Shown here in pieces: positions 39,595 through 48,483 of a stretch of DNA of 64,000 nucleotides. The stretch is from Gp6-AA40 sp963742105 (GTDB taxonomy: Bacteria > Acidobacteriota > Vicinamibacteria > Vicinamibacterales > UBA2999), in the NCBI GenBank assembly GCA_963742105.1, contig CAVUKN010000007.1, positions 1,178,001 to 1,242,000 on the forward strand, in the 5' to 3' direction. The position numbers were made by a program, and so were the translations under genes. Within the stretch, counting starts at the first letter, position 1. Each line of letters begins with the position of its first letter. The notes under the pieces were generated by a model, which was not told where the DNA came from, did not search any database, and saw only the letters and a program-made list of their open reading frames with translations.

Positions 39595-41751
39595 ATGATC
39601 GGATCCGCCCTCGCCCACTACCGCATCCTGAGCCCGCTCGGCACGGGCGGCATGGGCGAGGTTTTTCTGGCGCGCGACACCCGGCTCGAGCGCGATGTGG
39701 CGCTCAAGCTCATTCGGGGCGAGTTCGCCGCGGACGGCGAGCGTCTTGCTCGCTTCGAGCGCGAGGCGCGCGCGATCGCTGCGCTCAATCATCCCAGCAT
39801 CGTGACCATCTACGCGATCGAGGAGGACTCCGGCCGGCGTTTCTTCACCATGGAGCTCGTCGAGGGCCGGACGCTCCGCGAGGTGACGCCGCCGACGGGG
39901 CTCCCCGCTCCCGAGCTCCTGCGCGTCGGGGTTGCGCTCGCCGACGCCCTCCACGCCGCCCACGCCCGCGGCGTCGTGCACCGCGATCTCAAGCCCGCGA
40001 ACGTCATGATCAGCCACGAAGGCCGCATCAAGGTGCTCGACTTCGGCGTCGCGAAACTCGACGTCTCCGGCCTTTCGACCGCCACCGCCGTCGGACCGGC
40101 GGCCGACCTCGGCGCGACGCGCCCGGGAGCCGTCGTCGGTACGGCTGGCTACATGGCTCCCGAGCAAATGAAGGGTCAGCCCGTGGACGCGCGCGCCAAT
40201 CTCTTCGCCCTCGGGGTAGTGCTTTTCGAGGCGGCGAGCGGCCGGCATCCGTTTCCCGGCGAGGACGCCTGGGCGCGCACTGCCGCAATGCTCACGCAGG
40301 CGCCGTTCCCCCTTGAGCGCCTGCGACCCGACCTACCGATCGCACTGGGCCGCCTCCTGGAGCGCTGCCTCGAGCGCGAGCCGGCAGCGCGCCCGCCGGG
40401 CGCCGCAGCGGTGCGGGACGAGCTCGAGGAGATCACTCGCCAGGTCGGCACGGCCACCGGGCGCGGCCACTCGGTCGCGGTCATGCCGTTCGCCAATCTC
40501 TCGGCCGCGCAGGACCAGGGTTACTTCTGCGACGGCATCGCCGAGGAGCTTCTCGCCGTCCTGGCGCGGATCGAGGGCGTGCGCGTCGCCTCACGCACGT
40601 CGGCGGTGCATCTCCATCACCAGCGACTGGACATCCGCGACATCGGCCGGCAATTGAACGTCAACGCCGTGCTCGAGGGCAGCGTGCGCAAGGCCGGCGA
40701 ACGCCTGCGTATCACCGCCCAGCTCGTCGACGTTGCGAGCGGCTACCACCTCTGGTCAGAGCGGTTCGACCGCACGCTTGACGACATCTTCGCGATTCAG
40801 GACGAGATCGCGGCGCGGACGGCGGAGGCTCTGCGAGGTGTCTTGACCGCCCAGGACGAGGCGCTCCTCCGCCGCGAGCGGCGGGAGGACCCACGCGCGT
40901 ATGACTTTTACCTTCGCGGCAGAAAGCTCCTCGACCAGCTTCTGATCACCCGCTTTGAGGTGGCGCGCGAGATGTTCCGCAAGGCGATCGAGATTGATCC
41001 GCAATTCGCTCGCGCCTGGGCCAACATCTCGCTCACGCACGCCTACGAGTACACCTGGTCCGGCCGGCGGCCCGAGCACCTAGAGGCGGCGCTCGCAGCC
41101 GCACGGCGCGCGGTGGAGCTCGATCCCGACCTTGCCGAGGGACGGGCCGCCGCCGGCTTCGCCCTCGCCTATGGCGATCGCTTCGAAGAGGCGAAAGGCC
41201 ACTTCGAGCGCGGCCTGGAGATCGGGCCCGCGAGTTGGGAGGCAAACTTCCTCTACGGCCGCGCGTGCTGGGCGCAGGGGGACATGATCCGTGCGGCGGA
41301 GCTCTTCGCCCGCGCGACCGAGATCGCCCCCGACGACTATCAGGCGCCGGCGCTGGCGGTCCAACCCTTGCTCGAGAGCGGCCAGCCCGAGCGCGCCCAG
41401 CGTTTCGCGCGCGTCACCGTCGAGCGCGCGCGACAGCGCGTCGAGCGGCACCCCGACGACGGTCGCGCCCTCTACATGGGCGCCATCGCTTTGCAACGCC
41501 TGGGCGAAATCGAGCGCGCCCGCGAATGGGCACGACGCGCCGCCGAGACGGCCCCGCCCGAGGACGTCACGACCCAGTACAACCTCGGTTGTTTCTACGC
41601 GCGCGTGGGCGACTGCGACAAGGCTCTCGAGCGTCTCGAGCAATGCGTGAGCCTGGCGGGCGGATTTCGGGAGTGGATCGCGCACGACCGCGACTGGGAC
41701 TCGCTGCGCGGCGATCCGCGGTTCGAAGAGCTTGTCACCCGCATGCCCTGA
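39595..41751 (+). CDS. Ser/Thr protein kinase with TolB-like and TPR domains
   Basis: A 718-residue cytoplasmic protein. The kinase domain (about 8-275) has LGTGGMGEVFLARD, the VALKLI lysine, catalytic loop VVHRDLKPANVMI near residue 128, and the DFG at about 149. A segment with VAVMPFANLSAAQDQGYFCD (about 298-420) is the TolB/CyaA-associated module. The C-terminus is a TPR superhelix (about 430-710) with units such as PQFARAWANISLTHAYEY and WEANFLYGRACWAQGD. This architecture is frequent in Acidobacteriota. No transmembrane segment is seen, so it senses inside the cell. Confidence 0.92.
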   Translation: MIGSALAHYRILSPLGTGGMGEVFLARDTRLERDVALKLIRGEFAADGERLARFEREARAIAALNHPSIVTIYAIEEDSGRRFFTMELVEGRTLREVTPPTGLPAPELLRVGVALADALHAAHARGVVHRDLKPANVMISHEGRIKVLDFGVAKLDVSGLSTATAVGPAADLGATRPGAVVGTAGYMAPEQMKGQPVDARANLFALGVVLFEAASGRHPFPGEDAWARTAAMLTQAPFPLERLRPDLPIALGRLLERCLEREPAARPPGAAAVRDELEEITRQVGTATGRGHSVAVMPFANLSAAQDQGYFCDGIAEELLAVLARIEGVRVASRTSAVHLHHQRLDIRDIGRQLNVNAVLEGSVRKAGERLRITAQLVDVASGYHLWSERFDRTLDDIFAIQDEIAARTAEALRGVLTAQDEALLRRERREDPRAYDFYLRGRKLLDQLLITRFEVAREMFRKAIEIDPQFARAWANISLTHAYEYTWSGRRPEHLEAALAAARRAVELDPDLAEGRAAAGFALAYGDRFEEAKGHFERGLEIGPASWEANFLYGRACWAQGDMIRAAELFARATEIAPDDYQAPALAVQPLLESGQPERAQRFARVTVERARQRVERHPDDGRALYMGAIALQRLGEIERAREWARRAAETAPPEDVTTQYNLGCFYARVGDCDKALERLEQCVSLAGGFREWIAHDRDWDSLRGDPRFEELVTRMP

Positions 41752-41977
41752 CAGGTGACCCCTCACTCTGTTTTTCCCTTTCAGTCGAATGCCTCGCCTG
41801 CAGGTGGTCCCGACCAGCGGGAAACGCATCAAACTGAATCTAAAGCATGGCACTCAGGACGAGTAGATACAGCTTCCATACGCCATATAGAGCGATGACG
41901 GCCAACGCTGCCAGAGCGAGGGAGGTAGGTGAAAGGAAACGAAGTGGCTACGAAGATGAAGATCAATACCCAGCCCC

Positions 41978-42270
41978 CGGCCCGCTGCGGCAAGGCGGGA
42001 ACCCTAGCGCCGCATCTGCCGGCCGCGCTGACCTTGACCCGCCCCCACCATCCACACGTCGCGGTTGGCGTTCGCCGCGATATCCACGGTGGTGCCGGGA
42101 ATCCTGCGGAACGATCCATGGCTCCATGGTAGATTTCGCCGGAATCATTGAGCACCGACGCAGAGCCGTCGTCGCCGGCCGCAATGCGGACGCCGTTCCC
42201 CCCACGGAGTTCCCAACCATTCGATCCCAGCTGGGAGACGAGGTGCTCGGTCCCGATCACGGATTGCGAC
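41978..42270 (-). pseudogene. Degenerate 3' fragment of the tectonin-like propeller gene
   Basis: The sequence matches the last third of the gene at 58024-58770 in the same orientation, with many substitutions and several indels. QLGSNGWELRGGNGVRIA is intact; a later SGEIY repeat is altered and the frame is lost after it. The homology spans 57992-58290 of the intact gene plus its 3' flank. It cannot give a functional propeller. It probably dates from a duplication older than the 2.56-kb repeat. Confidence 0.8.
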
Positions 42271-42590
42271 GAGCCGGCTAATTACAGTCGCTTGGGTGAA
42301 CGTCCTCGAGACCAGCCACTTCACCTAATTGTTTTTGCCGAGCGTTGTTGGAACAGCTCGTTCGTCACTGACGAGCCTCAGTTCGTCTGTACGAGATCAT
42401 CCGCCCCGCTAGCGGCAAGGCTGTTCCGGCTATCGCCGAGCGGCGAGCAGCGATCCCACCGTAATAGCAAGGCCGACCGTGAGCCAACGCTGACCATACA
42501 CCATATAGCGCTCAACTGTCTTGCGTTACGACTTGTGGAGGACTAGGATTCGCGCGCACTCTTCAACAAGCAATCCAAAGGAGCTCAATT

Positions 42591-43502
42591 ATGGCGTCGA
42601 ACGAAACGGCGAGTGGGCCGAACAGCATTGCGATCACGGCAACCGCCACCGGAGCCGGGTCAAGTGGTGCGTACGCCAAGGGGGACGCGGTCGGCATCCG
42701 TGGCGACGGCAAGACTTGGCACGGCGTGGTGGGCTTCAGCGAGGGCGGGTTTGGCGTCTACGGCGAAGGTCTCACCGGCGGTTCGGGCGTCGTGGGGAAG
42801 AGCAAGGGTTGGCACGCGGTCGGTGGCTTCAGCGAAAGCACGACAGGCGGAGCGGGAGTGTACGGAGAGGCCACGGGCCCAGGCGTTATAGGGGTGAGCA
42901 AGACATGGCATGGCGTTTACGGTGAAACCCCGAGTACGACTGGTGGCGCGGGTGTGTGGGGCGAACACAAGGGGGGCGGCAGCGGCGTCGTCGGCGTAAG
43001 TCAAACCGGTGCCGGTGTCTACGGCAAGGGCGGCCGAGTGGCCGGCTTTTTTGAGGGGGACGTCGAGGTGACCGGTGACATACGATTGACCCATGCGGAT
43101 TGCGCCGAGGACTTCACGATTGCTGGTGACGCCGCTGCGGACCCGGGCACCGTCATGGTGGTGGGAAGCGAAGGAACTCTCATCGCCAGCGAATGCGCGT
43201 ACGACAAGCGAGTGGCGGGCGTCATCTCCGGTGCGGGAGACTACAAGCCCGGCATCGTCCTCGACAAGCAAGCCGGACAAGACCACCGGCAACCGGTTGC
43301 GCTGCTCGGCAAAGTGTTTTGCAAAGCCGATGCGCAGTTCGGCGCGATCGAAGTGGGCGACTTGCTGACAACATCGCCGACGGCCGGGCACGCGATGAAA
43401 GCGAGTGATTCCCAGAAAGCATTCGGGGCCGTGATTGGCAAAGCATTGCGGCCTCTCAACGAGGGCCGCGGGCTGGTTCCGATCCTAATCGCGTTGCAGT
43501 AG
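42591..43502 (+). CDS. Gly-rich repeat protein with conserved C-terminal domain
   Basis: A 303-residue protein. The N-terminal half has repeats such as TWHGVVGFSEGGFGVYGEG and GVVGVSQTGAGVYGKGG, typical of beta-helical fibre-like proteins with GVxGxS units. The C-terminal domain (about 175-300) reads GVISGAGDYKPGIVLDKQ, ALLGKVFCKADAQFGAIEVG and TTSPTAGHAMKAS, and ends GRGLVPILIALQ, which matches a module found at the end of tail-fibre-like and surface repeat proteins. A ribosome site (AAAGGAG) precedes the ATG. A broken copy of the C-terminal part lies at 44461-44698. No signal peptide seen. Confidence 0.7.
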   Translation: MASNETASGPNSIAITATATGAGSSGAYAKGDAVGIRGDGKTWHGVVGFSEGGFGVYGEGLTGGSGVVGKSKGWHAVGGFSESTTGGAGVYGEATGPGVIGVSKTWHGVYGETPSTTGGAGVWGEHKGGGSGVVGVSQTGAGVYGKGGRVAGFFEGDVEVTGDIRLTHADCAEDFTIAGDAAADPGTVMVVGSEGTLIASECAYDKRVAGVISGAGDYKPGIVLDKQAGQDHRQPVALLGKVFCKADAQFGAIEVGDLLTTSPTAGHAMKASDSQKAFGAVIGKALRPLNEGRGLVPILIALQ

Positions 43503-43523
43503 TCGCGCGCGGGATGAAGTCAA

Positions 43524-44390
43524 GTGGGTTTCTATATCTTCAGGTTTGAAACCGTACACATCAAACGCAAACGCGGGAACGTTCCCGACGACGATGCCAT
43601 CACGTTCGGCGTCATGGTCAACCAAACGGACTGTGGGCACGGGGCAGGATTTTTTCCAGCAATGGTGGACGGCACGGTGGCGAAGACATGGGATATCACC
43701 GTCGACGGGCTGCCGGCCTATCCTGCGAGTAACCGCTTCAATATGACGGGCGATTGGCAGATCGGCCCCGTGGAGACGGCGCCGTCGGATACGGTCGATG
43801 TTGTTTACACGGGGACCAACAGCAGTGACTCCGGTCTGTCGAGTCTCGGCACGCAGAAACAGGACGAGCTTGAGATCAAGATCCTCAATGTCGTCGCCAA
43901 AAAATTTGTCGGCCTGGTCGCGGGAGCCGGCTTGGGCGAGGCGCTGGGAAGTGCGTTTTCGGAAGCCTTCGACGACGCTTTCGATGATCCGGTCGGCGCC
44001 CTGATCGGCTACAAGCAGCAGGGTCCGTGCAATGGGGCGGTCTTTGCCGACGTGGTCCCCTTTCGCGGAACGGAACTGGACGGTCTTGCGGTTAGCCCGT
44101 TGACGTATCGCTACTACGAAGGGACTCCGTATCCTGAAACGCGGACCAGCGATTTTCCCGGCATACGCCTCACGCGCAGTTACACGGACGCGGCTTCACA
44201 CGATACCAAAACCTGCGGCGCCATCGCGGAAACGGAAGTCACGTTTTCAGTGTGTCGGCTCCCGTATGTCTCCGTCACATTTTGGGCGCATAGGCGCTTC
44301 CAGGCCCAGTCGCTGAAGGGCGGATTGCGCAAGCTCGGAAAACCGTATACGACGATTAGCATCAAGTCTTTGCTGGGTGTAAAACCGTAG
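43524..44390 (+). CDS. Unknown protein in the fibre-protein gene cluster
   Basis: A protein of 288 residues with no family recognised. The start is a GTG at 43524. It has a mixed N-terminal part (ITFGVMVNQTDCGHGAGFFP), a Gly/Ala-rich helix in the middle (FVGLVAGAGLGEALGSAFSE) that might touch a membrane or act in assembly, and a beta-rich C-terminal part with paired cysteines (TKTCGAIAE and FSVCRLPY). It lies 21 bases after the repeat protein and is probably co-transcribed with it. Confidence 0.55.
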   Translation: MGFYIFRFETVHIKRKRGNVPDDDAITFGVMVNQTDCGHGAGFFPAMVDGTVAKTWDITVDGLPAYPASNRFNMTGDWQIGPVETAPSDTVDVVYTGTNSSDSGLSSLGTQKQDELEIKILNVVAKKFVGLVAGAGLGEALGSAFSEAFDDAFDDPVGALIGYKQQGPCNGAVFADVVPFRGTELDGLAVSPLTYRYYEGTPYPETRTSDFPGIRLTRSYTDAASHDTKTCGAIAETEVTFSVCRLPYVSVTFWAHRRFQAQSLKGGLRKLGKPYTTISIKSLLGVKP

Positions 44391-44460
44391 CAGCCTTTGA
44401 CTGCGGGTGTCGGAAGACACAGAGTTTGCCGGCGGACGGCGAGGGTTGTGGCACCGGCGG

Positions 44461-44698
44461 TCCATTTTTACCGAGGACTGTAAGGCTGCCGCTGGCTTGG
44501 TTGGCAAGGTTTATTGCAAGGTCGACGCGAGCTACTCCCCCACACGAATCGGTGATTTCCTGACGACATCGTTCACGCCAGGTCATGCGATGAAGGCAAG
44601 CGACCTGTTAAGGGCGTTCGGGGGCGGTGATCGGTAAGGCGTTGCGGCCCCTCACAGACGGCCAAGGGCTGATTCCGATTTTGATCGCGTTGCAATAG
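44461..44698 (+). pseudogene. Remnant of the repeat-protein C-terminal domain
   Basis: GLVGKVYCKVDASYSPTRIG and FLTTSFTPGHAMKASDLLRA align with the end of the protein at 42591-43502. At 44620-44626 a run of G's carries one extra base: the frame goes to FGGGDR and stops, while removing a G gives FGAVIGKALRPL and the expected GLIPILIALQ end at 44698. The N-terminal repeats are missing. It is a decayed tandem copy. Confidence 0.8.
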
Positions 44699-44786
44699 TC
44701 GAGTCTGTCGCGTCTGAGTCGCACACTATGGGCTCACGCGCAGCTCGTCGCTCGACGCAACGAAGATAACCAATGGAGGTGCTTTC

Positions 44787-45674
44787 ATGGCCGCACCGGG
44801 CTTTACCGATCTTCCTTCCACCAAGCACTTCGCCTTCGAGTTCAACAACGTCTTGAATGCACAAGCTGCGAGGGCGCTGGGACAGGCGCTCGCTGCAACG
44901 GCAGAGCGTGATTTCGACACGATGACCTTTTGGTTCAGCGGCTCAGCGCCCGCCGGCCCAATCGACACGAAGATCAACATAGGCTCCGGGGGCGCCAGCA
45001 ACGACAACGTGAACAACATCAACCTTCTATTGGGGGCGACCACGGACTTCAATCGCGCGCGCTTCACCCTCGTCGCCGAGGTGATGGAAATCTTTATGGC
45101 GCAAAACCAGTTCGGTTGGAAGCCCGGCGACAGTAGCGGCGAAGGCCTTTCGCAGCTCGGCGGATTCACGATTTATCCAGATCAACGGGGCATCTTAAAC
45201 GGCCCTGGCATTTGGCTCGATAGTAGCGTCAGCCCGACACCAGCCAACCCTAGCCGTCCGGACTTTGTGAACAACACCGAGGGCTTCGACGGGAACTTTA
45301 CTTCCTTTGGGTGCGCTCTTCTTTTTCTTTACTTTCTGCGCTCACAGCTCGGCTTCAGTATGAAGGCGATCATCTCCGCGTTTGCCAGTACGCTTGAGGG
45401 CGTCTATTTCAATTTGACAAAGGATCACGGCGCATTCACGACGTTCACCGCGCTCCTGGAACGCGCTTTCCCGTCAGGCTCGCCGTGCGGTCTGGTGGGA
45501 AGTGCCGACCCGTTTCCACTCCCTAGTGGCGCGCGATTGAGCGTTAAGCAGTTCATGGCGAACAACGAAATGAACCCGCGATTGATCGGACAGGTGATTC
45601 GTGCGAATCGCGACCTCGGCAATCTGCGCGGCCTGCTGAACAGCAATAGGCCTGTGTCGTTGATGCGGTCTTAG
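44787..45674 (+). CDS. Unknown protein with metallopeptidase-like helix pattern
   Basis: A 295-residue protein, with GGAGGT correctly spaced before the ATG. A helix reading RFTLVAEVMEIFMAQNQFGW, followed by GDSSGEGLSQLGGFTIYP, resembles the active-site helices of a family of soil-bacterial unknowns, but no HExxH motif is present. TSFGCALLFLYFLRSQLGFS is a hydrophobic helix in the C-terminal half. No signal peptide is seen. It is lower in GC than the flanking chromosome by eye and sits in the fibre-protein cluster. No function assigned. Confidence 0.55.
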   Translation: MAAPGFTDLPSTKHFAFEFNNVLNAQAARALGQALAATAERDFDTMTFWFSGSAPAGPIDTKINIGSGGASNDNVNNINLLLGATTDFNRARFTLVAEVMEIFMAQNQFGWKPGDSSGEGLSQLGGFTIYPDQRGILNGPGIWLDSSVSPTPANPSRPDFVNNTEGFDGNFTSFGCALLFLYFLRSQLGFSMKAIISAFASTLEGVYFNLTKDHGAFTTFTALLERAFPSGSPCGLVGSADPFPLPSGARLSVKQFMANNEMNPRLIGQVIRANRDLGNLRGLLNSNRPVSLMRS

Positions 45675-45976
45675 TTGACGATCCGGGCCGAGCGCGACGA
45701 CGTGGTGCGTCGCTCCGATATCGATCCGGGCGGCGTGCGGATTGATCGTAGAGAACGGATCCGACCGTCGACGCTTGGGGTCCATTCCCCACAACTAGAA
45801 CGATTACCGATTTGGATCGCTCCTGGTGGCTTGGCGGCGCGTGGCCAGGGCCGCACTAGGCTCGCGGCCATGTCGTGGACAATTTCGAAGAGAATCCCAT
45901 GTCAGGCCGTTTTAAGTTATTGGCGTTCACGCTCGCCCCTTCACCAAAGAGCTCCGCGCGACGCACTTGCCCACAA
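45675..45976. other. Non-coding region before arfB
   Basis: About 300 bases. A longer in-frame extension of the arfB frame to 45875 is open but not homologous to ArfB. No other feature seen. Confidence 0.5.
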
Positions 45977-46393
45977 ATGATCCGCATCAGCAGCGACATC
46001 GTCATTCACGAGGAGGAGATCGAGGAACGTTTCGTGCGCGCCTCTGGTCCGGGCGGTCAGAACGTGAACAAGGTGTCGACGGCTGTGGAACTGCGCGTCG
46101 ACCTCGACAACACTTCGCTTCCCCAGGAGGTGACCCGCCGGCTGAGAACACTGGCTGGCGGCCGGGTGACGCGTGACGGTGTGCTTGTGATCGACAGCCG
46201 GGAGCATCGGACGCAGTCGGCGAACCGCGAAGCCGCGCGTGAACGGCTCCACGAGTTGCTCGCCCACGCGTCGGTACGACCGAAGCGAAGGCACCCGACG
46301 AAGCCGAGCGCCGGGTCCAGGGAGCGGCGACTCGCCTCGAAGGTGAAGCGCGGAGAGATCAAGAAGGCGCGGCGCCGCCGGTCGGAAGAATAG
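45977..46393 (+). CDS. arfB: Alternative ribosome-rescue factor ArfB (peptidyl-tRNA hydrolase)
   Basis: A 138-residue protein of the YaeJ/ArfB family that frees stalled ribosomes without tmRNA. The catalytic GGQ is in RFVRASGPGGQNVNKVSTAV. DGVLVIDSREHRTQSANRE is typical, and the basic tail (KVKRGEIKKARRRRSEE) enters the empty mRNA channel of the ribosome. Full length. The ATG at 45977 gives the usual MIRIS start. Its presence inside the accessory segment is notable as a core-like gene. Confidence 0.93.
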   Translation: MIRISSDIVIHEEEIEERFVRASGPGGQNVNKVSTAVELRVDLDNTSLPQEVTRRLRTLAGGRVTRDGVLVIDSREHRTQSANREAARERLHELLAHASVRPKRRHPTKPSAGSRERRLASKVKRGEIKKARRRRSEE

Positions 46394-46672
46394 GGCCACC
46401 CTGTGTTTGCGGAGGCGAGCGGCGCTCTTTGGACCCGGATCGGCTGTCACGGTCTCGGATCAGGCCACTACCGGGCCGTCGTAACCGAGTCCCACCAGGT
46501 GGTGGGTGGGACTCCTACGCTGCCCCGGCACCGGCAGAAATAATTGTCGCTGACCGGCAAAAGTAGTTGACGCCGCGCACCGGCTCACTCACAAGCCCGT
46601 TGATCGTCAACGACTTGCGAAGGCAGGCTGCTCGTCGCGGAAGTCCAGTCTGCTCGAATAACGATAGAATCC

Positions 46673-47205
46673 TCAGTTTCTGAGCAGTTTTGTTCTGATC
46701 GCGATCATCCTGGACCTGCCCGCCACGACCCCCCGGCCATCTCGTCGCGCTCGCCCGCCCGCAGCCGCTGACCTATGGAGCAGCGCCGACACACAGATTA
46801 CGAGACGCAGACCCTGATCACGGTATTCCTTATCCGCTTTTTTGAATTCATCAAGACTGACTGCAAATCTCACCCATTGATCCCCCGACCCCGGACGCCA
46901 AATAGCATTTAGTCCATAAGGGGGAAAAGCAGTCAAGCGAAGCCCCTCATTGAAATGCTCCAGATCCTTTTTCTTGAACTCTTCAAATTTGTTCCCCCCC
47001 GCTCCACCAATGTTGAGCGCCGGGACCTGGACGCCAACACCCATGAATTTGATTCCGTCGGCCCCGTAGCGACTCTCTCCATTGTTATTAGGCGAAGGCC
47101 TTTATCGAGTATCCTCGTTTCTGCTTGAATTCATCGAAACCCACACCTGCGTGCCAATGTTGTTCGCCGGCGCCGGGTCGCCAAACCCCTGTATATTCAT
47201 CGCCC
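46673..47205 (-). pseudogene. Decayed bacterial tandem-repeat (BTRD1-like) protein
   Basis: Repeats of the kind YTGVWRPGAGEQHWHAGVG, FDEF, then a Glu/Lys-rich link and NEGLRLTAF are seen. Units lie at about 47205-47100 and 47010-46900, and another at 46905-46800 (IWRPGSGDQWVRFAVS, then LDEFKK and YRDQGLRL). They are in two frames, so the gene is broken. The IS element begins exactly at its left edge (47206). In intact proteins such repeats are followed by hydrolase domains, which are missing here. Confidence 0.7.
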
Positions 47206-47274
47206 TGACCTGCCGGCGATTTTCGGACCAGCTGAAGCTTGAGAGAATGGCGCCCTCGGACCACTGAGGGAGCC

Positions 47275-47538
47275 ATGAAGAAGACGCGATTCACCGAGGA
47301 GCAGATGGTGACGATCCTCCGCGAGGCCGACGCGCGGCCGGTGCCGGAGGTGGCGAAGAAGCACGGCGTGAGCGCCCAGACGATCTATGGCTGGCGCAAG
47401 CACTTCGGCACGCTGGAGCCCGCGGACGTGAAGCGCCTGCGGCAGCTGGAGCAGGAAAACGGTCGGCTGAAGAAGATGGTGGCCGATCGCGAGCTCGAGC
47501 TCGACGTCCTCAAGGAGATCACCCGAAAAAAATGGTAG
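47275..47538 (+). CDS. IS3-family transposase OrfA
   Basis: An 87-residue HTH_Tnp_1 protein: KKTRFTEEQMVTILREADA, then HGVSAQTIYGWRKHFG and a leucine zipper (QLEQENGRLKKMVADREL). It binds the terminal repeats. The stop follows an A7 run (47526-47532), where ribosomes should slip -1 to make the OrfAB fusion transposase. Confidence 0.93.
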   Translation: MKKTRFTEEQMVTILREADARPVPEVAKKHGVSAQTIYGWRKHFGTLEPADVKRLRQLEQENGRLKKMVADRELELDVLKEITRKKW

Positions 47539-48425
47539 GCGCACGCGTGCGCCGGCAGCAGGTCGCCTACGCCGAGGGGCGCGGCCTGTCGCGCCGCCGC
47601 GCGTGCGCCTTGCTGTCGGTGGCGCGGTCGACGGTCGGCTACGTGTCGCGGCTCGTCGCCCGCGACGCGGACGTCCTGCCGCCGCTCCGGACGTTGGCCG
47701 CACAGTATCCGCGATACGGCTATCGCACGATCCGGATCTTCCTCGAGCGCGAGGGGCACGCGTTGGGCACCGACCGCATGTACCGGCTGTGGCGCCAGGA
47801 AGGACTCCAGGTGCCGAAGAAACGGCCGCGACGACGCGTGGCCGCCAGTCGGCCGCGGCCCCTGCCGCCGACCGCGATCAATCACGTGTGGGCGTGCGAC
47901 TTCGTGTTCGACACCTGTGCCGATGGGCGCACGCTAAAGTGCTTGACGGTCATCGACGAGTTCACGCGCGAGTGTCTCGCGATCGATGTCGCCGGCGGCA
48001 TTCGGTCCGGACGGGTCATCGAAGTGCTGACGCAGCTCGTGAGCGTCCACGGGGCGCCGCGCTACCTCCGTTCCGACAACGGACCCGAGTTCGTGGCGCG
48101 GGCGATTCTCCGATGGCTACAGAGCGCCCAGATCGAGACGGCGTTCATCGACCCCGGAAAGCCGTGGCAGAACGGCACCGACGAATCCTTCAACGGCAAG
48201 CTGCGCGACCAGCATCTCTCTTTGCAGTGGTTCCGCAATCGCGCCGACGCGAAGGTCAGCATCGAGCGATGGCGCCGGCATTACAACGAGGTGCGTCCGC
48301 ACTCGAGCCTTGGGTACTTGACGCCGGCGGAGTTCAAAGCGAAACATCTTGCCGGTCTGGATGACGGGGGCGCTCACCGGCGATGCCGGCTCGCGCTGCC
48401 AGTAGAAAGAACGAAGAACGACTAA
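47532..48425 (+). CDS. IS3-family transposase OrfB (DDE integrase domain)
   Basis: A 297-residue protein with an rve DDE catalytic core: Asp123 in VWACDFVFD, Asp182 in YLRSDNGPEFV and Glu218 in NGTDESFNGKLRDQ, spaced D-58-D-35-E. The HTH_21 region before it (YPRYGYRTIRIFLEREG) and the YNEVRPHSSLGYLTPAEF tail are typical of the IS407 group. The frame is intact, so the element could still move when fused to OrfA by frameshifting. Confidence 0.93.
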   Translation: MVGARVRRQQVAYAEGRGLSRRRACALLSVARSTVGYVSRLVARDADVLPPLRTLAAQYPRYGYRTIRIFLEREGHALGTDRMYRLWRQEGLQVPKKRPRRRVAASRPRPLPPTAINHVWACDFVFDTCADGRTLKCLTVIDEFTRECLAIDVAGGIRSGRVIEVLTQLVSVHGAPRYLRSDNGPEFVARAILRWLQSAQIETAFIDPGKPWQNGTDESFNGKLRDQHLSLQWFRNRADAKVSIERWRRHYNEVRPHSSLGYLTPAEFKAKHLAGLDDGGAHRRCRLALPVERTKND

Positions 48426-48483
48426 CCGGTCCGATTGGCGCTGTCCTCCAATAGCAACTGGTCCGAAGAAATCCGGCAGGTCA

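Larger units (their letters stand above)
47206..48483 (+). mobile_element. IS3-family insertion sequence with terminal inverted repeats
   Basis: The element is 1,278 bp. Ends are TGACCTGCCGG (47206-47216) and CCGGCAGGTCA (48473-48483), a perfect 11-bp inverted repeat with TG..CA termini. Similarity between the ends continues into TTTCGGACCAGCTG and CAACTGGTCCGAA. It encodes OrfA and OrfB in a -1 frame arrangement with an A7 run for frameshifting. No target-site duplication is visible: left flank CGCCC, right flank CAAGC. The left flank is a BTRD1 gene and the right flank an unrelated propeller gene, implying a deletion or recombination since insertion. Confidence 0.93.
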
